Shown piece after piece: positions 9,706-17,452 of a stretch of DNA of 64,000 nt (positions are counted from its first letter, which is position 1; each line of letters opens with the position of its first letter). Both the position numbers and the translations under genes were made by a program. The notes under the pieces are model-generated. The model worked only from the letters and a program-made list of their open reading frames with translations. It did no database searches and was not told the origin of the DNA. Source of the DNA: Sphingomonas_D zeicaulis (GTDB lineage Bacteria > Pseudomonadota > Alphaproteobacteria > Sphingomonadales > Sphingomonadaceae); contig NZ_JBNPXQ010000009.1 in the NCBI RefSeq assembly GCF_050433225.1, positions 186,001 to 250,000 of the forward strand, read 5' to 3'.

Positions 9706-10734
9706 TCAACGGCCCAGATGCCGATCGAAGAAACTACCGATCAAATCATAGGCCTCGACCGATTCCGGCATGTCCGGCCAGACGAAGAAGGCGTGCGGCA
9801 GGCCGTCGAACAGGTGCAATTCGCTTTCGACACCCAGCCGCGCCAATCGCCGGTGCGCAAGCGTCAACCCACTGACCGCGAAGTCGCGTCCGCCCGCCAG
9901 CAACAGGGTGGGCGGCATCGCCCGCACCTCCGCGTCGGACATCAGCGGATAGGCCGCGCTGTCCTCTGCCGGCACCCCTGCCATGTAAGCGGATGGCAAG
10001 GTCGTCGGCAGCGGCGCCGGATCGCGCGGCGGCCCGCCGGTGATCGGATCGGCCAGGAACGGGCTGTCCCCCGAATAGGGCGCACCGGTGCCGCAGAAGG
10101 TGCCGATCGCGCCGGGGCGGGGCAGCCCGGCCTTGCGGATCCATGCCGTCGCCTGCGCGGTGATTACCCCGCCTGCCGAGCAGCCATAGATGCCGATGTT
10201 TGCGGCGGGATGCTGTTTCAAATAGGCGCGATAGACCGCCGCCACATCCTCGGACGCTGCGGGATAACGATGCTCGGGCGCCAACCGGTAATCCACCGTC
10301 ACCACCCGGATGCGCATCGTTGCGGCTATCGGGATCGCCTCGACCAGCGCGCCGCTGCCCGATCCCCACAGGAAGGCACCGCCATGAACGTTGATCAGCA
10401 CGCGGTTGCGATTGGCAGGGGCGATGCCCGCGGCGGGCTCCACGATGTCGACGGCGACGCCGCCGATCCTCTCACGGCGTTCGATGGTGCGGAAATGCCG
10501 GCGCATCTCCGCCAGCCGATTATCATTGTAGATTTGGTAGAAGGCGCGCTGCTTCGCGATGTCGCCGGCGATCTCCTTCGGGGCGGTCGCCGCGCGCATC
10601 CGATCGAGCACCGCCCGCGCCTCCGGGCTGAGCTGGTTGGAGACCGGCAATGTGAAGGACGGCACCTGCACATCCTGCGCCATGGCGGGAATCGCCGCCG
10701 ACGCGGCGAGAGCGAATGCGATGATGCGCTTCAT
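9706..10734 (-). CDS. secreted alpha/beta-hydrolase (hormone-sensitive-lipase-like esterase)
   Basis: 342 residues. A short Sec signal (to AMAQ) precedes an alpha/beta-hydrolase domain with HGGAF oxyanion motif near residue 117, VDYRLAPEHRYP, the nucleophile elbow GCSAGG near 183, GGRD (acid) and DGLPHAF (His) near the C-terminus. These are the hallmarks of family IV esterases acting on short acyl or aryl esters. It begins 33 bp after the TetR gene and ends 139 bp before the receptor gene, so all may share one transcript. Confidence 0.9.
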   Translation of the reverse strand: MKRIIAFALAASAAIPAMAQDVQVPSFTLPVSNQLSPEARAVLDRMRAATAPKEIAGDIAKQRAFYQIYNDNRLAEMRRHFRTIERRERIGGVAVDIVEPAAGIAPANRNRVLINVHGGAFLWGSGSGALVEAIPIAATMRIRVVTVDYRLAPEHRYPAASEDVAAVYRAYLKQHPAANIGIYGCSAGGVITAQATAWIRKAGLPRPGAIGTFCGTGAPYSGDSPFLADPITGGPPRDPAPLPTTLPSAYMAGVPAEDSAAYPLMSDAEVRAMPPTLLLAGGRDFAVSGLTLAHRRLARLGVESELHLFDGLPHAFFVWPDMPESVEAYDLIGSFFDRHLGR

Positions 10735-10766
10735 ATCCTCTCTCCCTTATGTTCCCACGCCCGCGC

Positions 10767-11441
10767 TCAGCCGCGGCTGACTGCCAGCGCATCGAGCACC
10801 GTTTCCAGCGCGGGCCGCCAGTCGACCGCCGCCGCCTCGTCGGCATAGGCGTCAGCAGCGGCGCGCAGGTGCGGCAGTTCATCCTCGTCCCAAGCGGCCA
10901 GCGCGGCGGCGAGTTCGCGCGCCTGGCTGGTGTCGCGCGCGGCGAGCGCCGCGAAATGATGCGCGGCCACCGCGGCGCCGAGCACGATCTTGGTGACGGC
11001 GCGATACAGCGCCATCGCCTCGTCTCGATCGAAACCGCGCGCGGCAAGCGCGCCCAGGAAGCCGTCGACGAACTCCAGTTCCACCGCGATGCCCCAGCGC
11101 GCCTCGATGAAGCCGATCACAAGCGCCGGTTCCTGCCCGACCGAACTAAACAGCGACGCAGCATAATCGCGCACGATCTCCTGCCAGGGCTGGCCCACAT
11201 CCGCCGGCGCGGACCGGATCGCGCGCCGCCCCGCCGCCAGCCGGATCAGCGCCTCGCGGCTTTCGACATAGCGATAGACCGTGGCAATGCCGACCCCGAG
11301 GCGCGCCGCCAGATCCTTCATGTTGAGCTCGGCCAGCCCCATGTCGATGGCGGTATCGAGCAGCCGGTCGAGCGTCAGGCGGCGCGGACGACCGACGGAA
11401 CGGGAAGAAGGGGCGCGATCTCCGGTTGGCACGGCGTGCAT
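10767..11441 (-). CDS. TetR/AcrR-family transcriptional regulator
   Basis: 224 residues. The N-terminal region carries a TetR helix-turn-helix (MKDLAARLGVGIATVYRYVESREAL, roughly residues 38-62); the remainder is helical and would bind an inducer. As first gene of a leftward cluster with esterase, receptor and sulfatases 33 bp or more downstream, it probably autoregulates and controls that cluster, responding to a substrate or product. The N-terminus before the helix-turn-helix is Arg/Pro-rich. Confidence 0.9.
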   Translation of the reverse strand: MHAVPTGDRAPSSRSVGRPRRLTLDRLLDTAIDMGLAELNMKDLAARLGVGIATVYRYVESREALIRLAAGRRAIRSAPADVGQPWQEIVRDYAASLFSSVGQEPALVIGFIEARWGIAVELEFVDGFLGALAARGFDRDEAMALYRAVTKIVLGAAVAAHHFAALAARDTSQARELAAALAAWDEDELPHLRAAADAYADEAAAVDWRPALETVLDALAVSRG

Positions 11442-11498
11442 CTTCCCGATGCGGGGCGGCGGATCAAGCGATCTGTGGAGGTTGGCCGTTCCGTGCCT

Positions 11499-12629
11499 TT
11501 ACCCCGCCGCGGCGAACCAGGGTGTCAGCCGGTCGAGCGCCTGCTCCACGCGATCGGTGGAAACCGCGAAGCTGAAGCGGATGAAGCGGTTGCCGTCGAC
11601 CGGATCGAAATCGACGCCGGGCGCGGTGGCGACCGCGGTGTCGCGCAGCAGCCGCGCGCAGAAGGCAAGGCTGTCGTCGGTCAGGTGGCCGATATCGGCG
11701 TAGATGTAGAAGGCGCCATCCGGCGGCGCGATGCGGCGCAGGCCGAGCGCGGGCAGCGCCTCCAGCAGCAGCGCGCGATTGCGGCGATAGGTATCGACAT
11801 GCCCCTCAAGCTCGTCGCGGCAGTCGAACGCGACGAGGCCGGCATGCTGGCTGAGCGAGGGCGGCGTCAGGAACAGATTGCCCATCCGCGCGCGTGCCGC
11901 GGCGATCATTTCAGGCGGCACCACCAGCCAGCCGAGGCGCCATGCCGCCATGCTGAAATATTTGGAGAAGCTGTTGATGATGAACGCGTCGGGCGAGAAT
12001 TCGAGCAGTGAGCGCGCCGGCTCGACATAGGAAAGGCCGTGATAGATCTCGTCGGAAAGGATGCGGATGCCGCGCCGCGTGCAGACCTCGGCGATCGCGC
12101 GCAATTCCTCGGCGTCGATGATCGTGCCGGTGGGATTGGCGGGGCTCGCGACGATCACGCCATCGGGCGCGGGATCGAGCGCCTCGATCGCCGCGCCGCT
12201 GATCTGGAAACGCTCGGCCGAACCGCATGGGATCTCGACCGGCTCCATCGACAACGCCTTCAGCGCGTTGCGATAGGCGACATAGCCCGGCCGCGCGAGC
12301 GCCACGCGGGCACCCGGCGCGAAGGCGCAGGTCAGCGCGAGCACGAAGGCGGGCGATGCGCCGCAGGTCAGGATCACCTGTTCGGGATCGACGACCGCGC
12401 CATGCTGCTCGGCATAATGCGCCGCGATGCGCTCCTTCAGCAACGGGCTTTCCCAATAGCCCATGCCGTCGGTGTCGAGCACATGATGCGCCAGTTCGAT
12501 CGCCTTGCGCGGCGCGCCGGTGGAGGGCTGACCGAACTCCATATGGATCACCGGATGGCCTTCCACCGCCATGCGGTGAGCGATGCGGCTGATGGCGATT
12601 GCGTGAAACTGGTCGATTTGCGCGGTCAT
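11499..12629 (-). CDS. PLP-dependent class I/II aminotransferase
   Basis: 376 residues. Fold-type I landmarks are present: MEFGQPSTGAP near residue 30, ASPANPTGT near 160 (Asn contacting PLP), LSDEIYHGLSY near 193 (Asp and Tyr), NSFSKYFSMAAWRLGW near 220 with the Schiff-base Lys, and a terminal RFSFA (substrate carboxylate Arg). It catalyses amino-group transfer in the cytoplasm; whether its substrate is aspartate, aromatic or branched cannot be decided. It is transcribed divergently from the EVE-domain gene. Confidence 0.92.
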   Translation of the reverse strand: MTAQIDQFHAIAISRIAHRMAVEGHPVIHMEFGQPSTGAPRKAIELAHHVLDTDGMGYWESPLLKERIAAHYAEQHGAVVDPEQVILTCGASPAFVLALTCAFAPGARVALARPGYVAYRNALKALSMEPVEIPCGSAERFQISGAAIEALDPAPDGVIVASPANPTGTIIDAEELRAIAEVCTRRGIRILSDEIYHGLSYVEPARSLLEFSPDAFIINSFSKYFSMAAWRLGWLVVPPEMIAAARARMGNLFLTPPSLSQHAGLVAFDCRDELEGHVDTYRRNRALLLEALPALGLRRIAPPDGAFYIYADIGHLTDDSLAFCARLLRDTAVATAPGVDFDPVDGNRFIRFSFAVSTDRVEQALDRLTPWFAAAG

Positions 12630-12730
12630 GCACGCCCCCTAGCGACGGACGTCCGCCACCACCAGCAGTCGTTGAGTCGCGCCGCGCGACATGGCAAGCC
12701 TGCGCCGGACGACGAGAAAGGGGAACCGCG

Positions 12731-13132
12731 ATGGCCTATTGGCTGATGAAGTCCGAACCCGAATCCTATAGCTGGGAACAGTTCGTCAAGGACGGCAGCA
12801 CCGAGTGGGACGGTGTCCGCAACAACGCCGCACGGCTGCACCTGAAGGCGATGGTCCCCGGCGACCAAGCCCTGTTCTACCACAGCGGCGATGCCAAGGC
12901 CGCGGTCGGCATCATGGAAATCAGCCGCGGCCCGCAGGCCGATGGCGAGGACGGCCAATGGATTTCGGTGCAGGTGAAGCCGGTGGCGCCGCTCGCGAAA
13001 CCGGTGACGCTCAAGGAAATGAAGGCCGAGCCCAAACTGGCTGAGATGCAGATGATCCGCCAGTCGCGGCTGTCGGTTTCGCCTGTCACCGATGCGGAGT
13101 GGAAGGTGCTGATCGAGTTGGCAAAGACCTAA
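12731..13132 (+). CDS. EVE-domain protein
   Basis: 133 residues from ATG 12731 (GAAAGGGGAA upstream); the longer open frame begins inside the divergent intergenic region. The whole protein is an EVE domain of the PUA-like fold: MAYWLMKSEPESYSW at the start, WDGVRNNAARLHLKAM, FYHSGDAKAAVGI and a final EWKVLIELAK. Bacterial members are small stand-alone proteins thought to bind modified nucleic-acid bases. Length and start match the family. Confidence 0.92.
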   Translation: MAYWLMKSEPESYSWEQFVKDGSTEWDGVRNNAARLHLKAMVPGDQALFYHSGDAKAAVGIMEISRGPQADGEDGQWISVQVKPVAPLAKPVTLKEMKAEPKLAEMQMIRQSRLSVSPVTDAEWKVLIELAKT

Positions 13133-13210
13133 GCCATCGCAAAAGAACAGAAGAGCATTGTTGACGAGCATAGTCGAATTCGCGGAACTGGCGTCGTCAT
13201 GGAGGGGCAG

Positions 13211-13660
13211 ATGAAAGCAGACACCGACTTAGCGTCGACAATCAAAATCGTGGCCTGCGTGTTTGTTGGCATCTGCTTGTTCGCGGCGGTTGCCGCCGTC
13301 GTTCTCGCACGGGCAGGATGGAGACCCGAAGCTCCAGCGCTGCCCCCAGTAGAAGACACACCTGCCTCTCATGCGCCGATCGCCGCAGACGCCATCCATA
13401 GGTATAAGCCAGAAGATTACCCACGTCTCTATGCCAAGATGGGCGATGATGCATTTCTGTACGCCAACACGCTGATGCGTGGCGCGGCAGAAAAGGCTGC
13501 TACTTTTGAAGAATGCGACCGTGTCGACGCGATTTCGATCTCCAGCAAGTCGACCGCTCGAATGCTGCAATGGTTCGCCGACTGTGCAAACGGCAGGCGG
13601 GTCCGGATACAGTCGCAAATTAAGGCTGGAGGCAACGAATTCCGCGCATGGGTCGACTGA
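13211..13660 (+). CDS. hypothetical membrane-anchored protein
   Basis: 149 residues from ATG 13211, which has GGAGG five bases upstream; ATG 13199 overlaps that ribosome site. One N-terminal transmembrane helix (IKIVACVFVGICLFAAVAAV) is followed by a Pro-rich linker and a soluble, probably periplasmic domain of about 95 residues with two Cys. I do not recognise the family. Base composition is less GC-rich than the neighbouring genes. Confidence 0.65.
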   Translation: MKADTDLASTIKIVACVFVGICLFAAVAAVVLARAGWRPEAPALPPVEDTPASHAPIAADAIHRYKPEDYPRLYAKMGDDAFLYANTLMRGAAEKAATFEECDRVDAISISSKSTARMLQWFADCANGRRVRIQSQIKAGGNEFRAWVD

Positions 13661-14042
13661 GCGGCTTTGCTCAATCCACACCATGTGCAGTCATCGCCGC
13701 GCACAGTCGATGGACAACAAGGCCGCCTCGCTAGCGTTCCCGCGTTTGATGACTAGCTGATGCCTTATGCGCAAGTGGGATCATGTCTTGATGTTCATCT
13801 AGGGATCGAGGTTGTGATTCGCCTGGCAATAGATGCACCGTGTGGAAGCGATCGGCCATAAAAAGTTGCCGATTACCGACATCTACTCCATCCCCGATAC
13901 TGCTAATCTGAGGCTTGCGCTGGCGGTCACAGAGACGATCATTGATGAGATTGAAGCGCCGCGTCCTGGAGCGTTTTCCCGCCTTACTGCAGCGTTCCTG
14001 CACGCCGGCTTGCGCGTCACTGGAGAAACCGTTGGATATCAA
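13661..14042. other. intergenic segment without a supported gene
   Basis: About 380 bp between the hypothetical protein and the 3' end of tRNA-Gly. Short open frames exist on both strands but none has a ribosome site, family resemblance or the local codon bias, and one runs through the tRNA. I see no clear repeat or terminator. Confidence 0.5.
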
Positions 14043-14116
14043 TGGAGCGGGTGAAGGGAATCGAACCCTCGTCGTAAGCTTGGGAAGCTTCTGCTCTACC
14101 ATTGAGCTACACCCGC
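14043..14116 (-). tRNA. tRNA-Gly (anticodon CCC), prophage attachment target
   Basis: Read on the minus strand the segment folds as a cloverleaf: 7-bp acceptor (GCGGGTG/CACCCGC), D arm GCTC-loop-GAGC, anticodon loop TTCCCAA with CCC at positions 34-36, T arm with GGTTCGATTCC, discriminator T and encoded CCA. The outermost anticodon-stem pair is a G/A mismatch. The half from the anticodon loop to the 5' end is duplicated at 57280-57317, so this gene is a chimera with host 3' half and phage-supplied 5' half and upstream region. Confidence 0.93.
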
Positions 14117-14117
14117 A
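14080..14117. repeat. attL core (38-bp direct repeat)
   Basis: Identical to 57280-57317; bases diverge immediately on both sides. It covers the tRNA-Gly anticodon loop through the tRNA 5' end plus one base. The recombination crossover is expected near the anticodon loop. Confidence 0.93.
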
Positions 14118-14160
14118 AACCCGCAGAAATCCTAGGATTTTGGCCTAGAGTCCTCTGGTA

Positions 14161-14190
14161 TTCCGACGCTTCCGACGTCGGAATTCCGAC
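14161..14190. repeat. cluster of four TTCCGAC heptamers, putative integrase arm sites (left)
   Basis: TTCCGAC occurs at 14161-14167, 14170-14176 and 14184-14190 and inverted at 14177-14183, all within 30 bp, about 45 bp inside attL. The same heptamer recurs twice just inside attR (57199-57205 and, inverted, 57228-57234). A short repeat confined to both prophage ends is what integrase arm-type binding sites look like. Confidence 0.6.
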
Positions 14191-14208
14191 GATGGCAGCG
14201 CGGGAGCT

Positions 14209-14237
14209 TCATTGGCGGGCGCTGACGGCGCTGTCAA
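14209..14237 (-). promoter_or_regulatory. phage-supplied promoter candidate for the chimeric tRNA-Gly
   Basis: On the minus strand TTGACA (14232-14237) is followed after 17 bp by CAATGA (14209-14214), 92 bp upstream of the tRNA 5' end. The displaced host promoter at attR has the same TTGACA-N17-CAATGA layout. It starts ten bases after the stop of the 14247 gene, leaving room for an independent transcript. Confidence 0.5.
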
Positions 14238-14246
14238 CAGGGCGTG

Positions 14247-14696
14247 TCAGAACGGAATATCGCACTCAACTTGGCCGCAGCAGCAGCAAAGCCCTGCAGC
14301 CAACCACGCGGCTTCCTGCCTGGCTTTCTCTTGTCGCCTTTGTGCCGCCTCCTGCTCGGCTGCCGCACGCTCGCGATCGATGTGCGCGTCGAGATCGTAC
14401 CCATCTACTATGGCGGCGGCGAACGTCATGGCGTGCGCCACAAGCTGCTCTCGTCCAGCTTTGGCCAAGCTGCGCTTAGGGATGGCGGTCCAATGCACCT
14501 CCAGCGGGTGACTGTCCCTGCGATACCTTTCCGGCAGACTGCGGACATCTATGAGGCGGTCATGGAACTCCCGATTGGCATCTGGCGTCAGGCCGTACCA
14601 AAACTCCATCGGGAAACTCTGCTTGTAGACGTGATAGATCTTCCGGCCGGCCGCCAGGATAAAGCCGTCACGCCCAGCGGCGCTCTCATTGGCCAT
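14247..14696 (-). CDS. hypothetical phage protein downstream of integrase
   Basis: 149 residues; overlaps the integrase 3' end by 11 bp, so it is probably co-translated. The N-terminal two-thirds look like a compact mixed alpha/beta domain rich in aromatics (KIYHVYKQSFPMEFWYGL). The C-terminus is a charged Ala/Glu/Arg helix ending in a striking CCCCG cluster. I do not recognise a family. It lies between int and the attachment site and could serve integration or excision, but that is only position-based. Confidence 0.6.
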   Translation of the reverse strand: MANESAAGRDGFILAAGRKIYHVYKQSFPMEFWYGLTPDANREFHDRLIDVRSLPERYRRDSHPLEVHWTAIPKRSLAKAGREQLVAHAMTFAAAIVDGYDLDAHIDRERAAAEQEAAQRRQEKARQEAAWLAAGLCCCCGQVECDIPF

Positions 14697-15972
14697 TGGC
14701 TTGCTCCTTCGTCTTGGGCTGGGCCCGTGCGGTGCTGAGGGCGATGGCGCGGGCGGCCATGCCGGTGGTGCGGGGCATGTAGACTTCGAGGATCTTCTTC
14801 GTCTCGTCGAGGCTGTGGCCGGTGATCGCGGCGATCAGATGATCGGCGAGGCCGAGCTCGCCGAGCATGACGACGCCGGTGCGGCGGTAGTCGCGGAACT
14901 GCAGGTCGTCGAGCTCGGCCGCCAGCGCGGTGTCGCCCGCCTTCTTCGCGGCCGCGATCGCGGCATCGCGCATTTCGGCGAAGCGGCGCTGGAATGCGGT
15001 CTGGCCGCTGCTGCGCGTCCATGCGCGGCCGTCGCGATCGTCGACGAACAGCTGCAGCTTTCCCTCCGCCTTGCGCTTGGCGATCTCCGCCTCCATGCGG
15101 TCGCGCAGCGGGCCGACGATCGGCACGCCGATCCAGCGCTTGCCCTTCCGCTGGCGGATCTCAATCCCCATGATCCGGCCATCGTCGTGCATGCGGGCCA
15201 GCGTCTCGGCGACGTCGGCATCCATCATGTAGGCCGGTATCTCCTTGTACTGGCCGATCGACAGATGGAGCATGTCCGCCTGGCGCTGGCAGAAGAACGG
15301 CGCGAGCGCGATGGTGAGGGCGAGGCTGGGCGCTCCGTCCGCGCCGGCGATGTCCTCGATCGCGGCGCGCGCGGCGGGGCTCCACACCTGGTCGCGCGGC
15401 GGCGGGGTTGAAATGCCCGGATTGATTGCGGGGTTTTCCGCGATCCAACCCTCGTCGACGCCGAACTGCAGCAGGGTGCGCAGCACGCGGAGCGTGGCGT
15501 GCGCGCCATGGTGGCGGACCTCGCCCTTGCGCGGACCTTCGGCGATCGGGGTCAACAGCGCGTCGCGCAGCACGCGAACGCGCTTGCGGTCGATCGCGGC
15601 CAGCGGGGTGCGGCCGTCCTCCGCCCAGGCCTCGATCGTGCGCAGCTTCGATTTGTATTCGCGCTGCGTGTTGTCGGCGAGACCGCCCTCGCCTGCCGGC
15701 CGAAACTTGGCCTTCTCGAACGCAGTGATCAGCGCGCCGACGGTCTTCGCCTCGACATGCTTGGCCACCGTCTTGGGCTTGGCGCCGCCGGCGCGCCATG
15801 CGTCGACCTGCCGATTGCGATCGATCGCGACCTTGATCGCCTGCTGGATGTCGCGGCCCAGCGCGAGCGGCTTCCACCCGGCCTTGCGCAGCGCCGGCGA
15901 CGGCTGCCAGTAATAGGCGGGGCCGGCGGCCGTCTTCTTGGCGGTGAGATACTGGATATCGAGCTTAGCCAT
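14686..15972 (-). CDS. int: tyrosine-recombinase integrase
   Basis: 428 residues. An N-terminal arm-binding region is followed by a core-binding domain (about 75-190) and a catalytic domain. Catalytic residues seen: Arg in FFCQRQADML near 228, Lys in RQRKGKRW near 262, LQFRDYRRTG near 360 (Arg-x-x-Arg in place of His-x-x-Arg), His in ITGHSLDE near 385 and the nucleophile in LEVYMPR near 395. It would integrate and excise the prophage at tRNA-Gly. It overlaps the upstream small HTH gene by 8 bp and is read from the promoter at 16252-16280. Confidence 0.95.
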   Translation of the reverse strand: MAKLDIQYLTAKKTAAGPAYYWQPSPALRKAGWKPLALGRDIQQAIKVAIDRNRQVDAWRAGGAKPKTVAKHVEAKTVGALITAFEKAKFRPAGEGGLADNTQREYKSKLRTIEAWAEDGRTPLAAIDRKRVRVLRDALLTPIAEGPRKGEVRHHGAHATLRVLRTLLQFGVDEGWIAENPAINPGISTPPPRDQVWSPAARAAIEDIAGADGAPSLALTIALAPFFCQRQADMLHLSIGQYKEIPAYMMDADVAETLARMHDDGRIMGIEIRQRKGKRWIGVPIVGPLRDRMEAEIAKRKAEGKLQLFVDDRDGRAWTRSSGQTAFQRRFAEMRDAAIAAAKKAGDTALAAELDDLQFRDYRRTGVVMLGELGLADHLIAAITGHSLDETKKILEVYMPRTTGMAARAIALSTARAQPKTKEQANGQ

Positions 15973-16201
15973 CGGCCCGCTCCGGCCCGTCGATCTTGGC
16001 GATCAGGTCACGGCAGTCCGCCATCATGGTGTGGAGCGCGGCGGCCATGTCCTTCATGAAACCGTCGTGCACGATCATCTCGCCTGACAGCAGCTTGCGG
16101 ATGGTGCGATCGGTCACGTCCAGCGCCTTTGCGGTGGCGCGCTGGCCGCCGAGCAGGTCGACGCCTCTGGAAAAAACCTCGAGCTTTTCATCTGGGTTCA
16201 T
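15965..16201 (-). CDS. small HTH protein, candidate excisionase or integration regulator
   Basis: 78 residues. GGQRATAKALDVTDRTIRKLL fits a helix-turn-helix of the Cro/YdaS type around residues 18-40. It is the first gene behind the 16.2-kb promoter and overlaps int by 8 bp, the usual place for an excisionase or int regulator. The ribosome site AAAGGA lies in the conserved leader hairpin. Function beyond DNA binding is inferred from context. Confidence 0.7.
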   Translation of the reverse strand: MNPDEKLEVFSRGVDLLGGQRATAKALDVTDRTIRKLLSGEMIVHDGFMKDMAAALHTMMADCRDLIAKIDGPERADG

Positions 16202-16280
16202 GTGCGGTCCTTTCGACCCTTCGCGCGGCCGATACCGCGCGGCGTTAGTTCCTATAAAGCGGCCCTAGCGGGGGCGTCAA
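16199..16280 (-). promoter_or_regulatory. integrase-operon promoter and conserved leader
   Basis: Minus strand: TTGACG (16275-16280), 17-bp spacer ending TAGGGCCGCT, TTATAG (16252-16257), then a leader with GGTC-GAAAG-GACC, a small hairpin whose loop holds the ribosome site, directly before ATG 16201. The spacer, -10 and leader are shared almost exactly with the promoter at 30435-30463. The -35 overlaps the stop codon of the last early gene. Confidence 0.75.
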
Positions 16281-16537
16281 GCGGCATGTCGTGCGGATCG
16301 TCGGTCCGCGGCTGTCTTGCTGCGCTCGGCCTTGCGAAGCCGCGCGCGGATATCCTTCCGGTTCGCAACGACACGTTCGTAATCATCGTCAATGCACATC
16401 GACGCGTAGCGCAACGCTTCCAGTTCGGTGCTGAAATGCTGTTCGCCGCTGCTGATCCCGCCGACCACAAAGGGCACACCTTCTTCAACGTAGATGCCGT
16501 CGTCAGCGCGGCCGACGATCCAACCCTCGCCGCTCAT
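16277..16537 (-). CDS. hypothetical phage protein (last gene of early operon)
   Basis: 86 residues; ATG 16537 overlaps the preceding stop as ATGA. The N-terminal half (GWIVGRADDGIYVEEGVPFVV) looks like a beta-rich fold, followed by a basic helical tail with many Arg. Family not recognised. The gene ends inside the -35 box of the int promoter. Confidence 0.6.
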   Translation of the reverse strand: MSGEGWIVGRADDGIYVEEGVPFVVGGISSGEQHFSTELEALRYASMCIDDDYERVVANRKDIRARLRKAERSKTAADRRSARHAA

Positions 16538-16890
16538 GCCGGCGCTGCCTCTCCATTGGCCGCATCGGAAAACACGGTGGGCCAGCCGGTGAATTCCATG
16601 GCCGACTGGCGGGTCTCCTCCCACATACCATCGATCGCTTCGTGCAGGCCGCGGCGGAGATCGGCCTCGGTGGCGCCGAGCCGGGGCGGCATGGTCTGGT
16701 AGGCGTAGCAGGCGAGGCCGACCAGACCGGCGACCGACACACCGATCGCGACGGGGAACGGCAGGTCGAGCATGTTCCGCTCGATCTCTGCCAATAGGGC
16801 CTGCTGCAGTTGCATCCGGGCAGCGTCGCACCGCTCGTCCGTCATCATGTCGTGCAGCTGCTCGCGGGTATACTCGGGCTGCTCGGTCAT
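16534..16890 (-). CDS. hypothetical phage protein with a hydrophobic helix
   Basis: 118 residues, ATGA overlap with the gene upstream. Acidic N-terminal helix, then LPFPVAIGVSVAGLVGLACYAY near residues 43-64, a possible single transmembrane helix, then a helical soluble part. Not recognised. Confidence 0.6.
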   Translation of the reverse strand: MTEQPEYTREQLHDMMTDERCDAARMQLQQALLAEIERNMLDLPFPVAIGVSVAGLVGLACYAYQTMPPRLGATEADLRRGLHEAIDGMWEETRQSAMEFTGWPTVFSDAANGEAAPA

Positions 16891-17207
16891 CCCTGCACTC
16901 CCTCAACGATGCCGAGCTCGGCGGCGGTGGGGCCGCGGAAGTCGGGCAAGGTTTCCTCGAATATCTGGAAGATGGCCTTCCAGATCTCGGTCGCGTTCTG
17001 CCCGTTGTCGATGGCCTCGCGATACCCGAAGGCGGCCACCTCGCAGAGCAGGTTGGCGCAAGCGGAAACGCCGACCATGATGGCTTCGTGGCCGCTGGGC
17101 ATCAGCAGCATGTGACGGCCGAGAATTTCATGGAACTGGTCGCCGACGTGCTGCGCCATATCGTTGATGCGGCGGCCGACGACTTCGGCTTCGGTAGCGG
17201 TGGTCAT
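16887..17207 (-). CDS. hypothetical phage protein
   Basis: 106 residues from ATG 17207, which overlaps the upstream stop as ATGA; the longer open frame runs into the neighbouring gene. Mainly helical and acidic, with NGQNATEIWKAIFQIFEETL near residue 70. Family not recognised. Confidence 0.6.
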   Translation of the reverse strand: MTTATEAEVVGRRINDMAQHVGDQFHEILGRHMLLMPSGHEAIMVGVSACANLLCEVAAFGYREAIDNGQNATEIWKAIFQIFEETLPDFRGPTAAELGIVEGVQG

Positions 17208-17452
17208 GAAAGCACTCCCCTGCCGATCGCCCATGCGAGGACAAGCCAGCCAAGGGCGATCAGCGCGGGGCCGAGTATGTGTCTGGCTTCGTAGAGGAAG
17301 ACGTGCAGCCGGTGCTGCCGGCTCCAGATCTCGTCGAGCTTGAAGGCAAGCCGGAACAGCGGCACCAGGGCGACGCAGCACAGCAGCACGCCGGCGATCG
17401 CCAGCAGGATCACGCCGGTGCCGGCGATGATCTGCAGGGCGATGTCGATCAT
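17204..17452 (-). CDS. small two-helix membrane protein
   Basis: 82 residues from ATG 17452 (ATGA overlap). Two transmembrane segments: IIAGTGVILLAIAGVLLCCV near the start and LGPALIALGWLVLAWAIG near the end, separated by a charged amphipathic stretch. One of several tiny membrane proteins in the early operon; role unknown. Confidence 0.6.
   Translation of the reverse strand: MIDIALQIIAGTGVILLAIAGVLLCCVALVPLFRLAFKLDEIWSRQHRLHVFLYEARHILGPALIALGWLVLAWAIGRGVLS

Noticed and set aside
13731..14102. 123-codon minus-strand frame before the prophage
   Set aside because: It runs through the tRNA-Gly gene, has no ribosome site and no recognisable product.
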